From NCBI RefSeq assembly GCF_026676115.1, contig NZ_JAPONB010000008.1, positions 124,001-188,000 on the forward strand: a DNA stretch of 64,000 bases, written 5' to 3'. Origin of the DNA: Salinimicrobium sp. TH3 (GTDB lineage: Bacteria; Bacteroidota; Bacteroidia; Flavobacteriales; Flavobacteriaceae). Position 1 is the first letter of the stretch. Each line of letters starts with the position of its first letter. Position numbers and translations under genes: made by a program. The notes under the pieces were generated by a model. The model saw only the letters and a program-made list of their open reading frames with translations. It did no database searches and had not been told where the DNA came from. This document shows positions 27,133 to 36,361 of the stretch, in pieces.

Positions 27133-27181
27133 AAAATAAATAAGGCCTCAAAAATGACATTTTTGAGGCCTTATTTATTTT
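27133..27181. terminator. Perfect 49-bp palindromic bidirectional terminator
   Basis: Two perfect 24-nt arms around a single A at 27157, between convergent murB and a FAS1 gene. The inner part is the CAAAAATGACATTTTTG repeat, clamped by GGCC/GGCC and flanked by A/T runs, so it can terminate in both directions. Confidence 0.92.
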
Positions 27182-27194
27182 ATTCAAACTAGCT

Positions 27195-27812
27195 CTACTC
27201 TTCCGTGGTAATAGTAACTGTGGGTATTCCCTCGGGAAGCAATACACTATCAATAATGTAAGCAGTACCGTTTTCTATCTCAAAACTTTCGGTGATATTG
27301 GCTTTCAAACCAGTTGTACCTGTAAGCACAATTTTATCTCCTTCCATAGAAAAGGTGATATTTTCCCCCTCAAAAGTTGGAAGTACAAGAGAACCATTGG
27401 CTTTCTGGATTTCATTTTTTAGTTCCTCCATGGTATAATCTGCTTTTACCATGTGGTAGGGAATAACAGCCTCGGGAGTTGTGGCCAAAATATCATACCC
27501 CTGTTGCCTGTAGACTCTACTATAAGCTCTATTACTTGGCGCAAAGACCATATAAGATCCCGTAACCTGGTCCAATGTATCCTCAACGTTCCAAACATTA
27601 AGGCCAGTGGCAAAAGTGCTTAATTCAGGGTTTCCTTCAATGGCGTCTACAGTCGCGTTCCTTTGACGCAGCTCTTCTACATTTTCTTCAAAATTCTCTT
27701 CCTGCATTTCAAGGGTTTCAGCCTCTGTATCTACCTCTCTTTCTTTGTCTTTACACGAGTTAAAACCCAGCAATAAGAGTCCACTAAACAAAATTATATT
27801 CTTAATTTTCAT
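27195..27812 (-). CDS. FAS1 (fasciclin) domain lipoprotein, paralogue 1
   Basis: 205 residues. Lipoprotein signal MKIKNIILFSGLLLLGFNSC with Cys20, then an acidic linker and one FAS1 domain (about 60-200: FATGLNVWNVEDTLDQ, YMVFAPSNRAYSRV, VIPYHMVKADYTMEELK, AYIIDSVLLPEG). FAS1 domains mediate adhesion in other organisms; the bacterial ligand is unknown. It shares domain order and length with the gene at 27941-28573, so this is a tandem duplication. Confidence 0.9.
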   Translation of the reverse strand: MKIKNIILFSGLLLLGFNSCKDKEREVDTEAETLEMQEENFEENVEELRQRNATVDAIEGNPELSTFATGLNVWNVEDTLDQVTGSYMVFAPSNRAYSRVYRQQGYDILATTPEAVIPYHMVKADYTMEELKNEIQKANGSLVLPTFEGENITFSMEGDKIVLTGTTGLKANITESFEIENGTAYIIDSVLLPEGIPTVTITTEE

Positions 27813-27940
27813 AATATCCTATATTTAACTGTTTAGATATGAATTTATTAAAAACCTTGCAGTTAAGCCAATATGAAATTATAATCCTTAGTTAAAAGAA
27901 AAATCTATTCACAAAAGCCTATCCAATAATCCTTTCAACA

Positions 27941-28573
27941 TTATTCCTGACCTTCGGTACCACTATTTTCACCGGGAACCAAAACATTGTCAATGATGTG
28001 ATAGGCACCATAATATTCTTCCATTTTGGAAGTTAGAATTTTCGCTTTGTTCCCTAACACATCGATAAGCACGATATCGTCTCCTTCTTCAACTGCCCAA
28101 AGCTTCTCGCCCAATGCAGTTTCGAATTCATATCTTCCATCTTCTGAAGTTCTTATTTCTTCGCGCAAAGCACCTAAGGTCAATTCCCCTTCCACCATGT
28201 AATAGCGCAAAAGATCTTTTTGATTCTCTCCTGCTTCTAGAGTGTCTCCTTCCTTCATCTCTTTGGCAGGAATCCTGTCATAAGCCGCATTAGAGGGCGC
28301 AAAGATGGTATAGATTCCTTCTTTACCCTCGAATTCTTCTTCCAGACCTGTTCTTTTTAGTTCTTCTGTAAAAGTGCTCAATTCATCATTTTCCCTCATT
28401 TTTGCAAGGAGATAGCTGCGAGGCATGGGCCTGTCGTCCTCTCTTAATTCATCCTTCTTCTCCTCTGCGGGAAAAATTTCTGTATCAGAATCACCTCGGT
28501 TCTCTTTATCCTGACAAGAGAAAAGACCGATAAAAAGACCGACTATGATAATTTTTAAAAATTTGTAACTCAT
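27941..28573 (-). CDS. FAS1 (fasciclin) domain lipoprotein, paralogue 2
   Basis: 210 residues. Lipobox at MSYKFLKIIIVGLFIGLFSC (Cys20), an Asp/Glu-rich linker, and one FAS1 domain (FTEELKRTGLEEEFEGKEG, YTIFAPSNAAYDRIP, DLLRYYMVEGELTLGALRE, AYHIIDNVLVPGE). It lies upstream of paralogue 1 with a 128-bp gap. Sequence identity between the two looks moderate, so the duplication is old. Confidence 0.9.
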   Translation of the reverse strand: MSYKFLKIIIVGLFIGLFSCQDKENRGDSDTEIFPAEEKKDELREDDRPMPRSYLLAKMRENDELSTFTEELKRTGLEEEFEGKEGIYTIFAPSNAAYDRIPAKEMKEGDTLEAGENQKDLLRYYMVEGELTLGALREEIRTSEDGRYEFETALGEKLWAVEEGDDIVLIDVLGNKAKILTSKMEEYYGAYHIIDNVLVPGENSGTEGQE

Positions 28574-28740
28574 AATTTTTGATTTTAAAGCATTATCTGC
28601 AATTTATTGTGATATAATCCCAAAACATATTTAAGGGAAATAAATTTAAGTTAAAATTCCCTGAATTAAGCCTTAAAAAGTGAACCAAATAAAGGCTGGA
28701 CAAATTTTTGCATACCTTTTATATACTGTACATTATTGTT

Positions 28741-28748
28741 TATTTTTG
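28741..28748 (+). promoter_or_regulatory. -7 box upstream of the small membrane protein
   Basis: TATTTTTG, 15 bp before the ATG at 28764. No TTTG at the expected spacing. Confidence 0.4.
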
Positions 28749-28763
28749 CCAAAACTTTTGAAT

Positions 28764-28970
28764 ATGGAACTCGTATTAATCACTATAGCCCTTTTAGCTC
28801 TTGCTGTTGCCGGTATAGCCATCAAAATCTGGGGAAAGAAAGACGGGAAGTTTGCCGGCACCTGTGCCAGCCAAAGTCCTTTTCTAAATAAAGAAGGAGA
28901 AGCCTGTAGTTACTGCGGAAAATTACCCGATGAAGCCAAAGATTGTGATCAACCTCAAACGGTAAAATAA
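28764..28970 (+). CDS. Small membrane-anchored Cys-containing protein
   Basis: 68 residues: one N-terminal membrane helix (MELVLITIALLALAVAGIAI) followed by a short soluble tail with three cysteines (GTCASQS, ACSYCGK). CSYCG resembles half a zinc or iron-sulfur site. Similar short 'membrane or secreted' proteins occur in Flavobacteria; no function is known. I start at the ATG at 28764; the frame from 28680 lacks a sensible N-terminus. Upstream of the GT2 gene by 14 bp, so probably in the same transcript. Confidence 0.75.
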   Translation: MELVLITIALLALAVAGIAIKIWGKKDGKFAGTCASQSPFLNKEGEACSYCGKLPDEAKDCDQPQTVK

Positions 28971-28984
28971 TTCCCACCCCATAA

Positions 28985-30085
28985 ATGCTAACCATCCTTG
29001 TTGCCTTTGTTCTCATTGGCCTAATCAACCTGTGTTATTACCTGGGCTTTTTAAAGTTTGCCTTTGCTAAAAATGAAAATCCACCCGTATATAAGAATCT
29101 TCCTGTTTCTTTAATTATTTGCGCCAAGAATGAGGCCGAAAATTTAAAAAACTTTCTTCCCGTGATCCTGTCCCAGGATCACCCCGACTTTGAGGTGGTG
29201 GTAATCAATGACGCGTCTATAGACGAGACCCTTGAGGTACTTGAGGATTTTCAACTTCATGATCCCAGGTTAAAAATTGTTGATGTACAAAATAACGAAG
29301 CTTTTTGGGCCAATAAAAAATATGCGATTACTCTGGGTATTAAAAAGGCCAAAAAACCTTACCTACTTTTCACTGATGCCGATTGCAGACCCGAATCCAA
29401 CCAATGGCTAAAGGAGATGAGCGCCCATTTTGAGGAAAAAAAGAGTATTGTACTTGGTTATGGCGGATATTTTATACAAAACCGCTCTCTCCTGAATAAA
29501 ATTATCCGGTTTGAAACACTATTTACTGCCATCCAATATTTCTCCTATGCAGGTTGGGGTAAACCTTATATGGGAGTAGGGCGTAATCTTGCCTATACAT
29601 CGGAAGAATTCTTTGCTCAAAATGGTTTTGCCACTCATCTACATATAAAATCGGGAGATGATGATCTTTTTGTAAACCAGGCAGCCAATAAAACGAACAC
29701 CGCATTATGTTTTTCGCCATTAGGCATTACCCGCAGTGTCCCAAAAACAGATTTTAAATCATGGTTCACGCAAAAAAGAAGACATGTCTCCATTGCTTCC
29801 CACTATAAAATTGAACACCAATTTATGCTAGGGTTGTTTTACACTACCCAGCTTCTTTTCTGGATATTTTTTTTCATCCTTCTTTTTGGTCCTTTTTGGC
29901 AGGCTGCCCTTGGCCTTCTTGCCCTCAGGTGGATTGTACAGGGCATGGTTTTTTACAACTCCGGAAAGAAATTTGGCGAGGAAGACCTATTCTGGATTTT
30001 TCCTTTTCTGGAATTGTTCCTCATCTCGGCTCAATTAATTATATTTATTGCTAATATTATTTCAAAACCCACTCATTGGAAATAG
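28985..30085 (+). CDS. Membrane glycosyltransferase family 2
   Basis: 366 residues. One N-terminal membrane helix, a GT-A domain with LIICAKNEAENL, VVINDASIDET and the DxD-type TDADCRP, a QxxRW-like segment FTQKRRHVS, and three C-terminal helices. The layout resembles processive or polyprenyl-linked GT2 enzymes. Acceptor unknown. It ends with a 10-bp overlap into the sigma factor gene. Confidence 0.9.
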   Translation: MLTILVAFVLIGLINLCYYLGFLKFAFAKNENPPVYKNLPVSLIICAKNEAENLKNFLPVILSQDHPDFEVVVINDASIDETLEVLEDFQLHDPRLKIVDVQNNEAFWANKKYAITLGIKKAKKPYLLFTDADCRPESNQWLKEMSAHFEEKKSIVLGYGGYFIQNRSLLNKIIRFETLFTAIQYFSYAGWGKPYMGVGRNLAYTSEEFFAQNGFATHLHIKSGDDDLFVNQAANKTNTALCFSPLGITRSVPKTDFKSWFTQKRRHVSIASHYKIEHQFMLGLFYTTQLLFWIFFFILLFGPFWQAALGLLALRWIVQGMVFYNSGKKFGEEDLFWIFPFLELFLISAQLIIFIANIISKPTHWK

Positions 30086-30645
30086 AGCCGGATCTACTTC
30101 AGGAACAAATTGAGAAGGCTAAAAAGGGAAAGCAGGCGGCTTTTAACTACCTGTTGGACAGGTTTTGGAATGATGTTTACGGTTTTCAGCTCAAGCGCAC
30201 CCAAAATGAATCTGATGCCGAAGACATAACAATTCAGGCATTTTCAAGAGCTTTTGACAAGATCGATACATTTGATCCCAACTATACCTTCAAAACCTGG
30301 CTCATTACCATTTCAAAAAACATTCATGTAGACCTGGTAAGAAAAAAAAATGCCTCCATCAGGGCCCGCACCACCGATGAAGAGGATGACAGGGTGCACC
30401 GAATAGCCGATGAGACGCCAAGCATCGAGGATACCCTTATTACCGAACAAAATCTGGCTCAACTTCTTAGAGATATTAAAAAACTCAAAAAACCTTACCA
30501 GGAAGTAATTAACCTAAGATATTTTCAGGAAATGAGTTATAAGGAGATTGCGGCTCATCTACAGGAGCCAATGAACAATGTGAAAGTAAAACTGCTAAGG
30601 GCAAAAAAATTATTGTCGGAAGTGATCGAAAATAGAACTTCCTGA
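30076..30645 (+). CDS. ECF-type RNA polymerase sigma factor
   Basis: 189 residues: region 2 (DAEDITIQAFSRAFDKIDTF, FKTWLITISKNIHVDLVRKK) and region 4 (YQEVINLRYFQEMSYKEIAAHL, NNVKVKLLRAKKLL). There is no ATG near the domain start, so initiation is at TTG 30076 inside the GT2 stop region, implying translational coupling. No anti-sigma factor gene is adjacent. Regulon unknown; control through the GT2 transcript is inferred. Confidence 0.9.
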   Translation: MEIEPDLLQEQIEKAKKGKQAAFNYLLDRFWNDVYGFQLKRTQNESDAEDITIQAFSRAFDKIDTFDPNYTFKTWLITISKNIHVDLVRKKNASIRARTTDEEDDRVHRIADETPSIEDTLITEQNLAQLLRDIKKLKKPYQEVINLRYFQEMSYKEIAAHLQEPMNNVKVKLLRAKKLLSEVIENRTS

Positions 30646-30836
30646 AAAAGGAATCTGGCTAAAGAATTTATTCCGTAGAATCTAATTTTTTAAACCGGGG
30701 CGCTCGGCTCTTTACCAGTCACTATGCCTTTAGAGGATTTAATTCCCTCTGTATTTTTGAATTCGCACTTTAAAAGGTGCAGTTAAAAGTCACTTCCTGC
30801 TTACCATACGCATTCAACCTGGCCTTCTATATTAGC
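30646..30836. other. Gap between the sigma factor and lipA
   Basis: About 190 bp of leader with no gene or clear terminator; the lipA promoter lies at its right end. Confidence 0.4.
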
Positions 30837-30837
30837 G

Positions 30838-30868
30838 TTGGTTTTTAGGCATTCTAATTGTATCTTTG
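30838..30868 (+). promoter_or_regulatory. lipA promoter (TTG-N20-TATCTTTG)
   Basis: TTG at 30838-30840 and TATCTTTG at 30861-30868. The expected start is about 4 nt before the lipA ATG (30876), so the mRNA is almost leaderless. Confidence 0.65.
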
Positions 30869-30875
30869 CTGACTT

Positions 30876-31745
30876 ATGGAAACACAGCAAATCCCTACTC
30901 AAAGAACCCCAAAACCCAAGTGGTTAAGGGTGAAATTACCTACCGGTAAAAAATACACCGAGCTGAGAAGTGTGGTAGACAAATACAATCTTCATACGAT
31001 TTGTACCTCGGGAAGTTGTCCTAATATGGGCGAATGTTGGGGAGAAGGAACCGCAACCTTCATGATCCTTGGAAACATCTGTACCCGTTCCTGTGGTTTT
31101 TGTGGTGTAAAAACCGGAAGACCAGAAACCCTGGACTGGGATGAACCGGAAAAAGTCGCACGTTCTATAAAATTAATGAAGATCAAGCATGCTGTGATCA
31201 CCAGTGTAGACCGTGATGATCTTAAAGATATGGGTTCTATCATGTGGGCAGAAACTGTAAATACCATACGACGTATGAATCCCGAAACTACTCTTGAGAC
31301 CTTAATACCGGATTTTCAGGGAGTGGAAAGAAATATTGACAGAATAATCGATGTAAATCCCGAAATCGTTTCCCATAATATGGAAACGGTTAAAAGGTTA
31401 ACCCGGGAGGTACGAATCCAGGCAAAGTATGAACGCAGCTTACAGGTGTTAAAATACCTGAAACAGCAAGGGGTAAAGAGAACAAAGTCGGGAATTATGC
31501 TCGGGCTGGGTGAAAAGGAAGAAGAAGTGATACAAACTCTTAGAGACTTGAGAGAAGTTGATCTCGATATCGTGACTATAGGCCAGTATTTACAACCTAC
31601 AAAACAACATCTCCCAGTTCATGAATTTGTTACACCGGAGCAGTTTAAAAAATACGAAACTATAGGCCTCGAGATGGGCTTTAGGCATGTAGAAAGCGGT
31701 GCACTGGTTAGATCATCCTATAAAGCACAAAAACATCTCACTTAA
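30876..31745 (+). CDS. lipA: Lipoyl synthase
   Basis: Radical-SAM insertion of sulfur into octanoyl side chains of lipoyl domains. 289 residues. The auxiliary [4Fe-4S] cluster cysteines are C43, C48 and C54 ([12 protein letters not shown]). The SAM cluster is CTRSCGFC (C69, C73, C76), and the C-terminal RSSY supplies the serine ligand. The stop codon shares its last A with the start of gap (TAATG). lipB is not in the window. Confidence 0.97.
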   Translation: METQQIPTQRTPKPKWLRVKLPTGKKYTELRSVVDKYNLHTICTSGSCPNMGECWGEGTATFMILGNICTRSCGFCGVKTGRPETLDWDEPEKVARSIKLMKIKHAVITSVDRDDLKDMGSIMWAETVNTIRRMNPETTLETLIPDFQGVERNIDRIIDVNPEIVSHNMETVKRLTREVRIQAKYERSLQVLKYLKQQGVKRTKSGIMLGLGEKEEEVIQTLRDLREVDLDIVTIGQYLQPTKQHLPVHEFVTPEQFKKYETIGLEMGFRHVESGALVRSSYKAQKHLT

Positions 31746-32782
31746 TGAAGGACACAAAACCTTCAGGAGCGACACACAAAAAGATCCGGGTTGGGATTAA
31801 TGGATTTGGTAGGATTGGACGAAATTTATTTCGGTTACTACTCGATCATAAAGACCTGGAAGTAGTAATTCTCAATGATATTGCTACCGCACCCACCCTC
31901 GCTCACCTACTCAAATACGACAGCATTCATGGCGTCCTTAAAAAGGAGATTTCTTCAATCGCTAATACCATTTTGGTAGACGGAAAGGAAATCCCGGTGT
32001 CGAATCACAGGAGTCCGGAAGAGATTAACTGGAATAAGTATAAAGTCGATGTGGTAGTTGAGAGCACAGGTAAATTCAAAACACGAAAAGACCTGGAGCC
32101 TCATTTGCAACAGGGTGTCAAAAAAGTGATTTTGAGCGTTCCTCCACAGGATGATTCCATAAAAATGGTTGTTTTGGGTGTCAACGAAAACATTCTCGAC
32201 GGGACAGAAGATATTATCTCAAATGCTTCCTGCACTACCAATAATGCTGCACCCATGCTGAAGATCATAGATGAACTGGCGGGAGTAAAACAAGCGTATA
32301 TTACTACTGTCCATTCTTACACTACAGATCAAAGCCTGCACGACCAGCCTCACAAAGATCTACGACGGGCCAGGGCTGCAGGGCAGTCAATAGTTCCCAC
32401 CACCACCGGAGCAGCAAAGGCGCTTACAAGGATTTTCCCCAATTTGAGGGATGTTATCGGCGGCTGCGGAATTAGAGTACCGGTAGCAAATGGCAGTCTC
32501 ACAGATATGACCCTCCACGTTGAAAGGGAAACCAGTATTGAAGAAATAAACACCGCTTTTAAGAAAGCAGCGGCCGAAGGACCTCTTAAAAACATTTTGG
32601 AATATACCGAAGATCCTATAGTTTCAATTGATATCAATGGAAATACTCACTCCTGTATTTTTGATGCGCAAATGACCTCTGTAGTGGGAGGCAATTTTGT
32701 GAAAATAATTGGATGGTATGATAATGAGATTGGTTATTCCAGCCGACTCATTGATTTAATTTCCCATGTATCAATTAAATAG
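31745..32782 (+). CDS. gap: Glyceraldehyde-3-phosphate dehydrogenase
   Basis: 345 residues. Rossmann motif GINGFGRIGR at 17-26; D45 at the end of strand 2 favours NAD; the nucleophile C163 is in SNASCTTNNAAP; the C-terminal NEIGYSSRL is conserved. An extra N-terminal stretch ([13 protein letters not shown]) precedes the usual start. The one-base overlap with lipA places it in a lipA-gap operon, so it may be a second, specialised GAPDH; I cannot see whether another copy exists. Confidence 0.95.
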   Translation: MKDTKPSGATHKKIRVGINGFGRIGRNLFRLLLDHKDLEVVILNDIATAPTLAHLLKYDSIHGVLKKEISSIANTILVDGKEIPVSNHRSPEEINWNKYKVDVVVESTGKFKTRKDLEPHLQQGVKKVILSVPPQDDSIKMVVLGVNENILDGTEDIISNASCTTNNAAPMLKIIDELAGVKQAYITTVHSYTTDQSLHDQPHKDLRRARAAGQSIVPTTTGAAKALTRIFPNLRDVIGGCGIRVPVANGSLTDMTLHVERETSIEEINTAFKKAAAEGPLKNILEYTEDPIVSIDINGNTHSCIFDAQMTSVVGGNFVKIIGWYDNEIGYSSRLIDLISHVSIK

Positions 32783-32810
32783 TTATATTTAGCAAGTTAT
32801 TAAGGTCCCA

Positions 32811-35042
32811 ATGAAGAACTTTACTCTTTTGATGGTGACGTTGTTTTTCTATTCCTTTTCCTATCCTCAGGAAAAAAACCTACAGGAAGCAGATGAAATC
32901 AATGTCACTATTGAGCAATTATTGGAAGACGCAGAAGAGTCGATCAACAGTGTAAACTTTGATCAGGCAATGCGTGAATTGCATACCGCTCTTGAACTGT
33001 CACGATCTATCAACCATCAACGGTTGATCGCCCTCTCCAGTAGTATTTTGGCACAACTGCATTATGTACGCCAGGAAAATGAAAAGGCGGCCACAGAGCT
33101 GCAACGGGCAATCTCTATTCAGCGGGAAATAGAAGACGAGGAAGGTCTTGCCTATAGCTATCTTAACTTCGGAAAAATTTTTACTGCCAAGGGAGTCTTT
33201 GATCGCGCAACCGAATATTTCGACCTTGCTGAAGGTCTTTATAAAAAGCAGAATGATCTGGAAGGTCTTGGAATTGTGGACCTCAACCGGGGGATTCTTT
33301 ATTTAAATACTGCAAATAGACCTCATGCTGCCCTTACACTACTCAATTCGGCAGAAGAGAAATTAAAGACCAGTGGCAGCGATAATGAATATGAGCACGG
33401 ACGAGTTCACTATTACAAAGCACGTGCTTATCAGGCTTCAGATCAATGGGAAGAGGCTAAGGCCGAGGCAGAAAAAAGTATGTTATATGCCCGCAGGAAC
33501 AATTTCGCGGGAATGGTACAGCATACATTGCTGGTTCAAAGTCAGCTTCAGGAGCAAATGGGAAATCCTACAGAGGCCCTGGCACTTCTTAAACAGAATA
33601 ACAAAATTCAGGATTCCCTGGATGCCCTCAACAGAGAGGCCCTTGCTCTGGATGCAAATGCCCGCTACGGGGTTGATGCGCTCAAAAGCACTGTTAGTGA
33701 GTTGACAAGAAAAAACGAAGAGAAAGAGAGAAATTTAAAGGTCAACAAATTAACTACTATTCTTAGTGTGGCTTTGATCACTATTTTGTCCCTGCTAACC
33801 CTTTCCCTCTACAAAAATAATAATCTCAGGGCCCGCGCAAATGACCTGCTACAAAAGAAGAATTCAGAATTAATCACGGCCAAAGAAAACGCCGAAAAGG
33901 CTTCTCTTGCTAAAGCGCAATTCCTTTCCACTATTACCCACGAGCTAAGGACCCCATTATATGCAGTAACAGGTTTAACCCACCTGCTTCTGGAAGAGAG
34001 TCCTACAGAAAATCAAAAGGAACACCTGAATTCTCTCAAGTTCTCGGGAGAATATCTGCTTTCTCTAATCAATAATATTCTTGACCTCAACAAACTCGAA
34101 GCTAAAAAAGTGGAGATGCTGGAGAGTTCCTTCAATTTAAAGAAGAGGATAACAGATGTGTTGATCGCTTTAAAAAATTCGGCTGAAGATAAAAAAACAA
34201 AACTGCACCTCGAATTCGACAAGGATATTCCAAGAAAATTAAAAGGAGATCCACTTAAAATTTCACAGATCCTTATCAACCTCATAGGTAACTCTATTAA
34301 ATTCACCGAAGACGGAGACATCTGGGTACGTGTAAAGCGTCTTAGCCAGAAGGATAACCGGGTGCTTTTAAGATTTGAGGTCCAGGATACCGGGGAAGGG
34401 ATAAGTAAGGAAAAACAAAAAGCGATTTTCGAGAACTTCACCCAGGGCTCTCTACAAATCAACCGTAAATTTGGTGGTACCGGGCTGGGACTTTCCATTG
34501 TGAAAAACCTGCTTAATTTAATGGACAGCGAGATTCACCTGGAAAGCGAACTTGGAGAGGGTTCCTTATTCCATTTTGAATTAACTTTTGAAGCTCTTGA
34601 ACCGGCAAATCCTCAGGATAAGAAGATCAATGAAATTCCCGAGCCGTTGTCAAACGACATCATGCATGAAAAGAAGATCCTAATTGTTGAAGACAATAAG
34701 ATCAATCAAATGATCACCCGCAAAATCCTGGAAAAAAATAAGGTCATTTGCGACGTGGCCGACAATGGAACTGCAGCAATTTCAAAAGCAGAAAACGAGA
34801 ATTTCGACCTCATTTTAATGGATATCCACATGCCCGGGATAAGCGGGATCGAGGCTACCCGGGAGATAAGAAAATTCAATGAGACCATTCCTATAATTGC
34901 TCTTACTGCCGTAACCCTGGAAGAGAGCCTGGATGAATTTTATCTCAATGGTTTTAACGATATTATTCCAAAACCGTATAAAACGGAAGAATTCTTTCAA
35001 AAAATAAATAAATATTTAAGTCAGGAAAAAGCCACGATTTAA
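32811..35042 (+). CDS. TPR-containing hybrid sensor histidine kinase
   Basis: 743 residues: signal peptide (to about 19), periplasmic TPR-like helices (about 25-280), a transmembrane helix (about 317-337) and a coiled coil. Then HisKA with H377 in ITHELRTPLYAV, HATPase_c with NLIGNSIKFTEDG and GTGLGLSIVKNL, and a C-terminal receiver (KKILIVEDNKINQ, phospho-acceptor Asp in LILMDIHMPG, Lys in IPKPYK). Output has no DNA-binding domain, so signalling probably goes to a separate HPt/regulator. Signal unknown. Ends at a shared terminator with lpxK. Confidence 0.93.
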   Translation: MKNFTLLMVTLFFYSFSYPQEKNLQEADEINVTIEQLLEDAEESINSVNFDQAMRELHTALELSRSINHQRLIALSSSILAQLHYVRQENEKAATELQRAISIQREIEDEEGLAYSYLNFGKIFTAKGVFDRATEYFDLAEGLYKKQNDLEGLGIVDLNRGILYLNTANRPHAALTLLNSAEEKLKTSGSDNEYEHGRVHYYKARAYQASDQWEEAKAEAEKSMLYARRNNFAGMVQHTLLVQSQLQEQMGNPTEALALLKQNNKIQDSLDALNREALALDANARYGVDALKSTVSELTRKNEEKERNLKVNKLTTILSVALITILSLLTLSLYKNNNLRARANDLLQKKNSELITAKENAEKASLAKAQFLSTITHELRTPLYAVTGLTHLLLEESPTENQKEHLNSLKFSGEYLLSLINNILDLNKLEAKKVEMLESSFNLKKRITDVLIALKNSAEDKKTKLHLEFDKDIPRKLKGDPLKISQILINLIGNSIKFTEDGDIWVRVKRLSQKDNRVLLRFEVQDTGEGISKEKQKAIFENFTQGSLQINRKFGGTGLGLSIVKNLLNLMDSEIHLESELGEGSLFHFELTFEALEPANPQDKKINEIPEPLSNDIMHEKKILIVEDNKINQMITRKILEKNKVICDVADNGTAAISKAENENFDLILMDIHMPGISGIEATREIRKFNETIPIIALTAVTLEESLDEFYLNGFNDIIPKPYKTEEFFQKINKYLSQEKATI

Positions 35043-35116
35043 AAAAACTGGCATGAGGTTTGATTTAGGTCTGATTCAGGTTATTGTATGAGATAGTTTG
35101 AATTAGCCAAATAATA

Positions 35117-35146
35117 AAAAATGAGACTGTAACAGGTCTCATTTTT
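35117..35146. terminator. Bidirectional terminator between the hybrid kinase and lpxK
   Basis: AAAAATGAGAC/GTCTCATTTTT, perfect 11-bp stem, 8-nt loop. The lpxK stop codon (35139-35141) lies inside its right arm. Confidence 0.9.
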
Positions 35147-36146
35147 TTTGCACATAATCCAGAACCAGAGCATCAAACTCCCCACCTCTGTGAAGGAACA
35201 TGTTCCTAATTGGGAGATAAAAGATCTTCTCTCTGGAAATCTCATTTTTGAGCCGCATATAATCTTTTTCGGTAGTGATAATAAGCTCCTGGTGTTGAAG
35301 TTCCCGCAGTTCGGCTTCTGTAAAGTTATGGTGATCTTTATATGCTTTATGCTCAAAAGTCAACCCTAATTCCTGAAGATGATCCACGAGAGGTTTTGGA
35401 TTAGCTATACCTGTTACCAGGGTAAATGGGGTTTTTTGAAGCTCCTTTAATTTTAGGGAATTATTTCTTCCAAAAACAGTTTGGCTGTATTCTACACTAC
35501 TAAAAAAAACTTCCTGTTCGGGAGAGGGTTTTAGTTTTTTGACGATTTCCATCTGCTCTTCCAAAGAAAGCTCTGCCGGGCATTTCGTTACCACGATCAC
35601 ATTAGCCCTTTTAGCTCCCGAAACCGGCTCTCTTAGGTCACCTGCCGGAAGAACAAGATCATTGCGATAAATTTTTGAGTATGAAGTGAGTAAAATATAT
35701 AATCCCGCAGCGACGCTTCTGTGTTGAAAAGCGTCATCAAGCAATATGACCCCGGGCTTTGGATCTTCTTTAAGGAGCTCTTCTATTCCATGGGCGCGGC
35801 TTTCATCTACAGCCACCATAACATCCGGAAATTTATACTTGAACTGCAGGGGCTCATCCCCCACTTCTGTCGCCGGTTCATTTCCCGAAAGCAAAATATA
35901 CCCTTTGCTTTTTCTTCTATAACCACGGCTAAGGGTTGCTACCTTATGATCCATTTTTAGCAGGTGAGTAAGATATTCCACCATGGGAGATTTACCTGTG
36001 CCACCCATACTAAGGTTGCCTACCACAATAACAGGCAGATCAAAACTCCGGGAAGGTAAGATTCCGCGGTCATAAAGTTTATTACGCACACGCATTACTC
36101 CCCCATAAAGAATGGAAAAAGGATAAAGTATTTTTCTTGCAGACAT
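35139..36146 (-). CDS. lpxK: Tetraacyldisaccharide 4'-kinase
   Basis: Phosphorylates the 4' position of the lipid A precursor at the inner membrane. 335 residues with an N-terminal amphipathic/membrane helix. The P-loop is GGTGKSPM (within VGNLSMGGTGKSP), LLDDAFQHRSV follows, and the C-terminal ITTEKDYMRL motif is present. It terminates inside a shared terminator. Together with PAP2 and ArnT-like genes at 44-47 kb it shows active lipid A chemistry. Confidence 0.95.
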   Translation of the reverse strand: MSARKILYPFSILYGGVMRVRNKLYDRGILPSRSFDLPVIVVGNLSMGGTGKSPMVEYLTHLLKMDHKVATLSRGYRRKSKGYILLSGNEPATEVGDEPLQFKYKFPDVMVAVDESRAHGIEELLKEDPKPGVILLDDAFQHRSVAAGLYILLTSYSKIYRNDLVLPAGDLREPVSGAKRANVIVVTKCPAELSLEEQMEIVKKLKPSPEQEVFFSSVEYSQTVFGRNNSLKLKELQKTPFTLVTGIANPKPLVDHLQELGLTFEHKAYKDHHNFTEAELRELQHQELIITTEKDYMRLKNEISREKIFYLPIRNMFLHRGGEFDALVLDYVQKK

Positions 36147-36305
36147 GGATGCGAAGGTAATTTTTTTCAGGAAACGGAAAAGATCTAATATAGCAACAGC
36201 AAAAAAAATATAGTTAAAATTTCCCTTTTTGAAACCTTGTTTCTGCGATATCTTTTCTTCTAAAGATCCTTTGACGAAATAAATCCTAAAGAGAAACTAT
36301 CGGGG

Positions 36306-36338
36306 TTTATGCGCTTGGCTTCAGAATATTTATCTTTG
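36306..36338 (+). promoter_or_regulatory. Promoter of the Nif3-like gene
   Basis: TATCTTTG at 36331-36338, with TTTA (one mismatch to TTTG) 21 bp upstream at 36306-36309. Leader about 20 nt. Confidence 0.55.
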
Positions 36339-36361
36339 ACTTCTTCAGTAAAAGAGAAATT

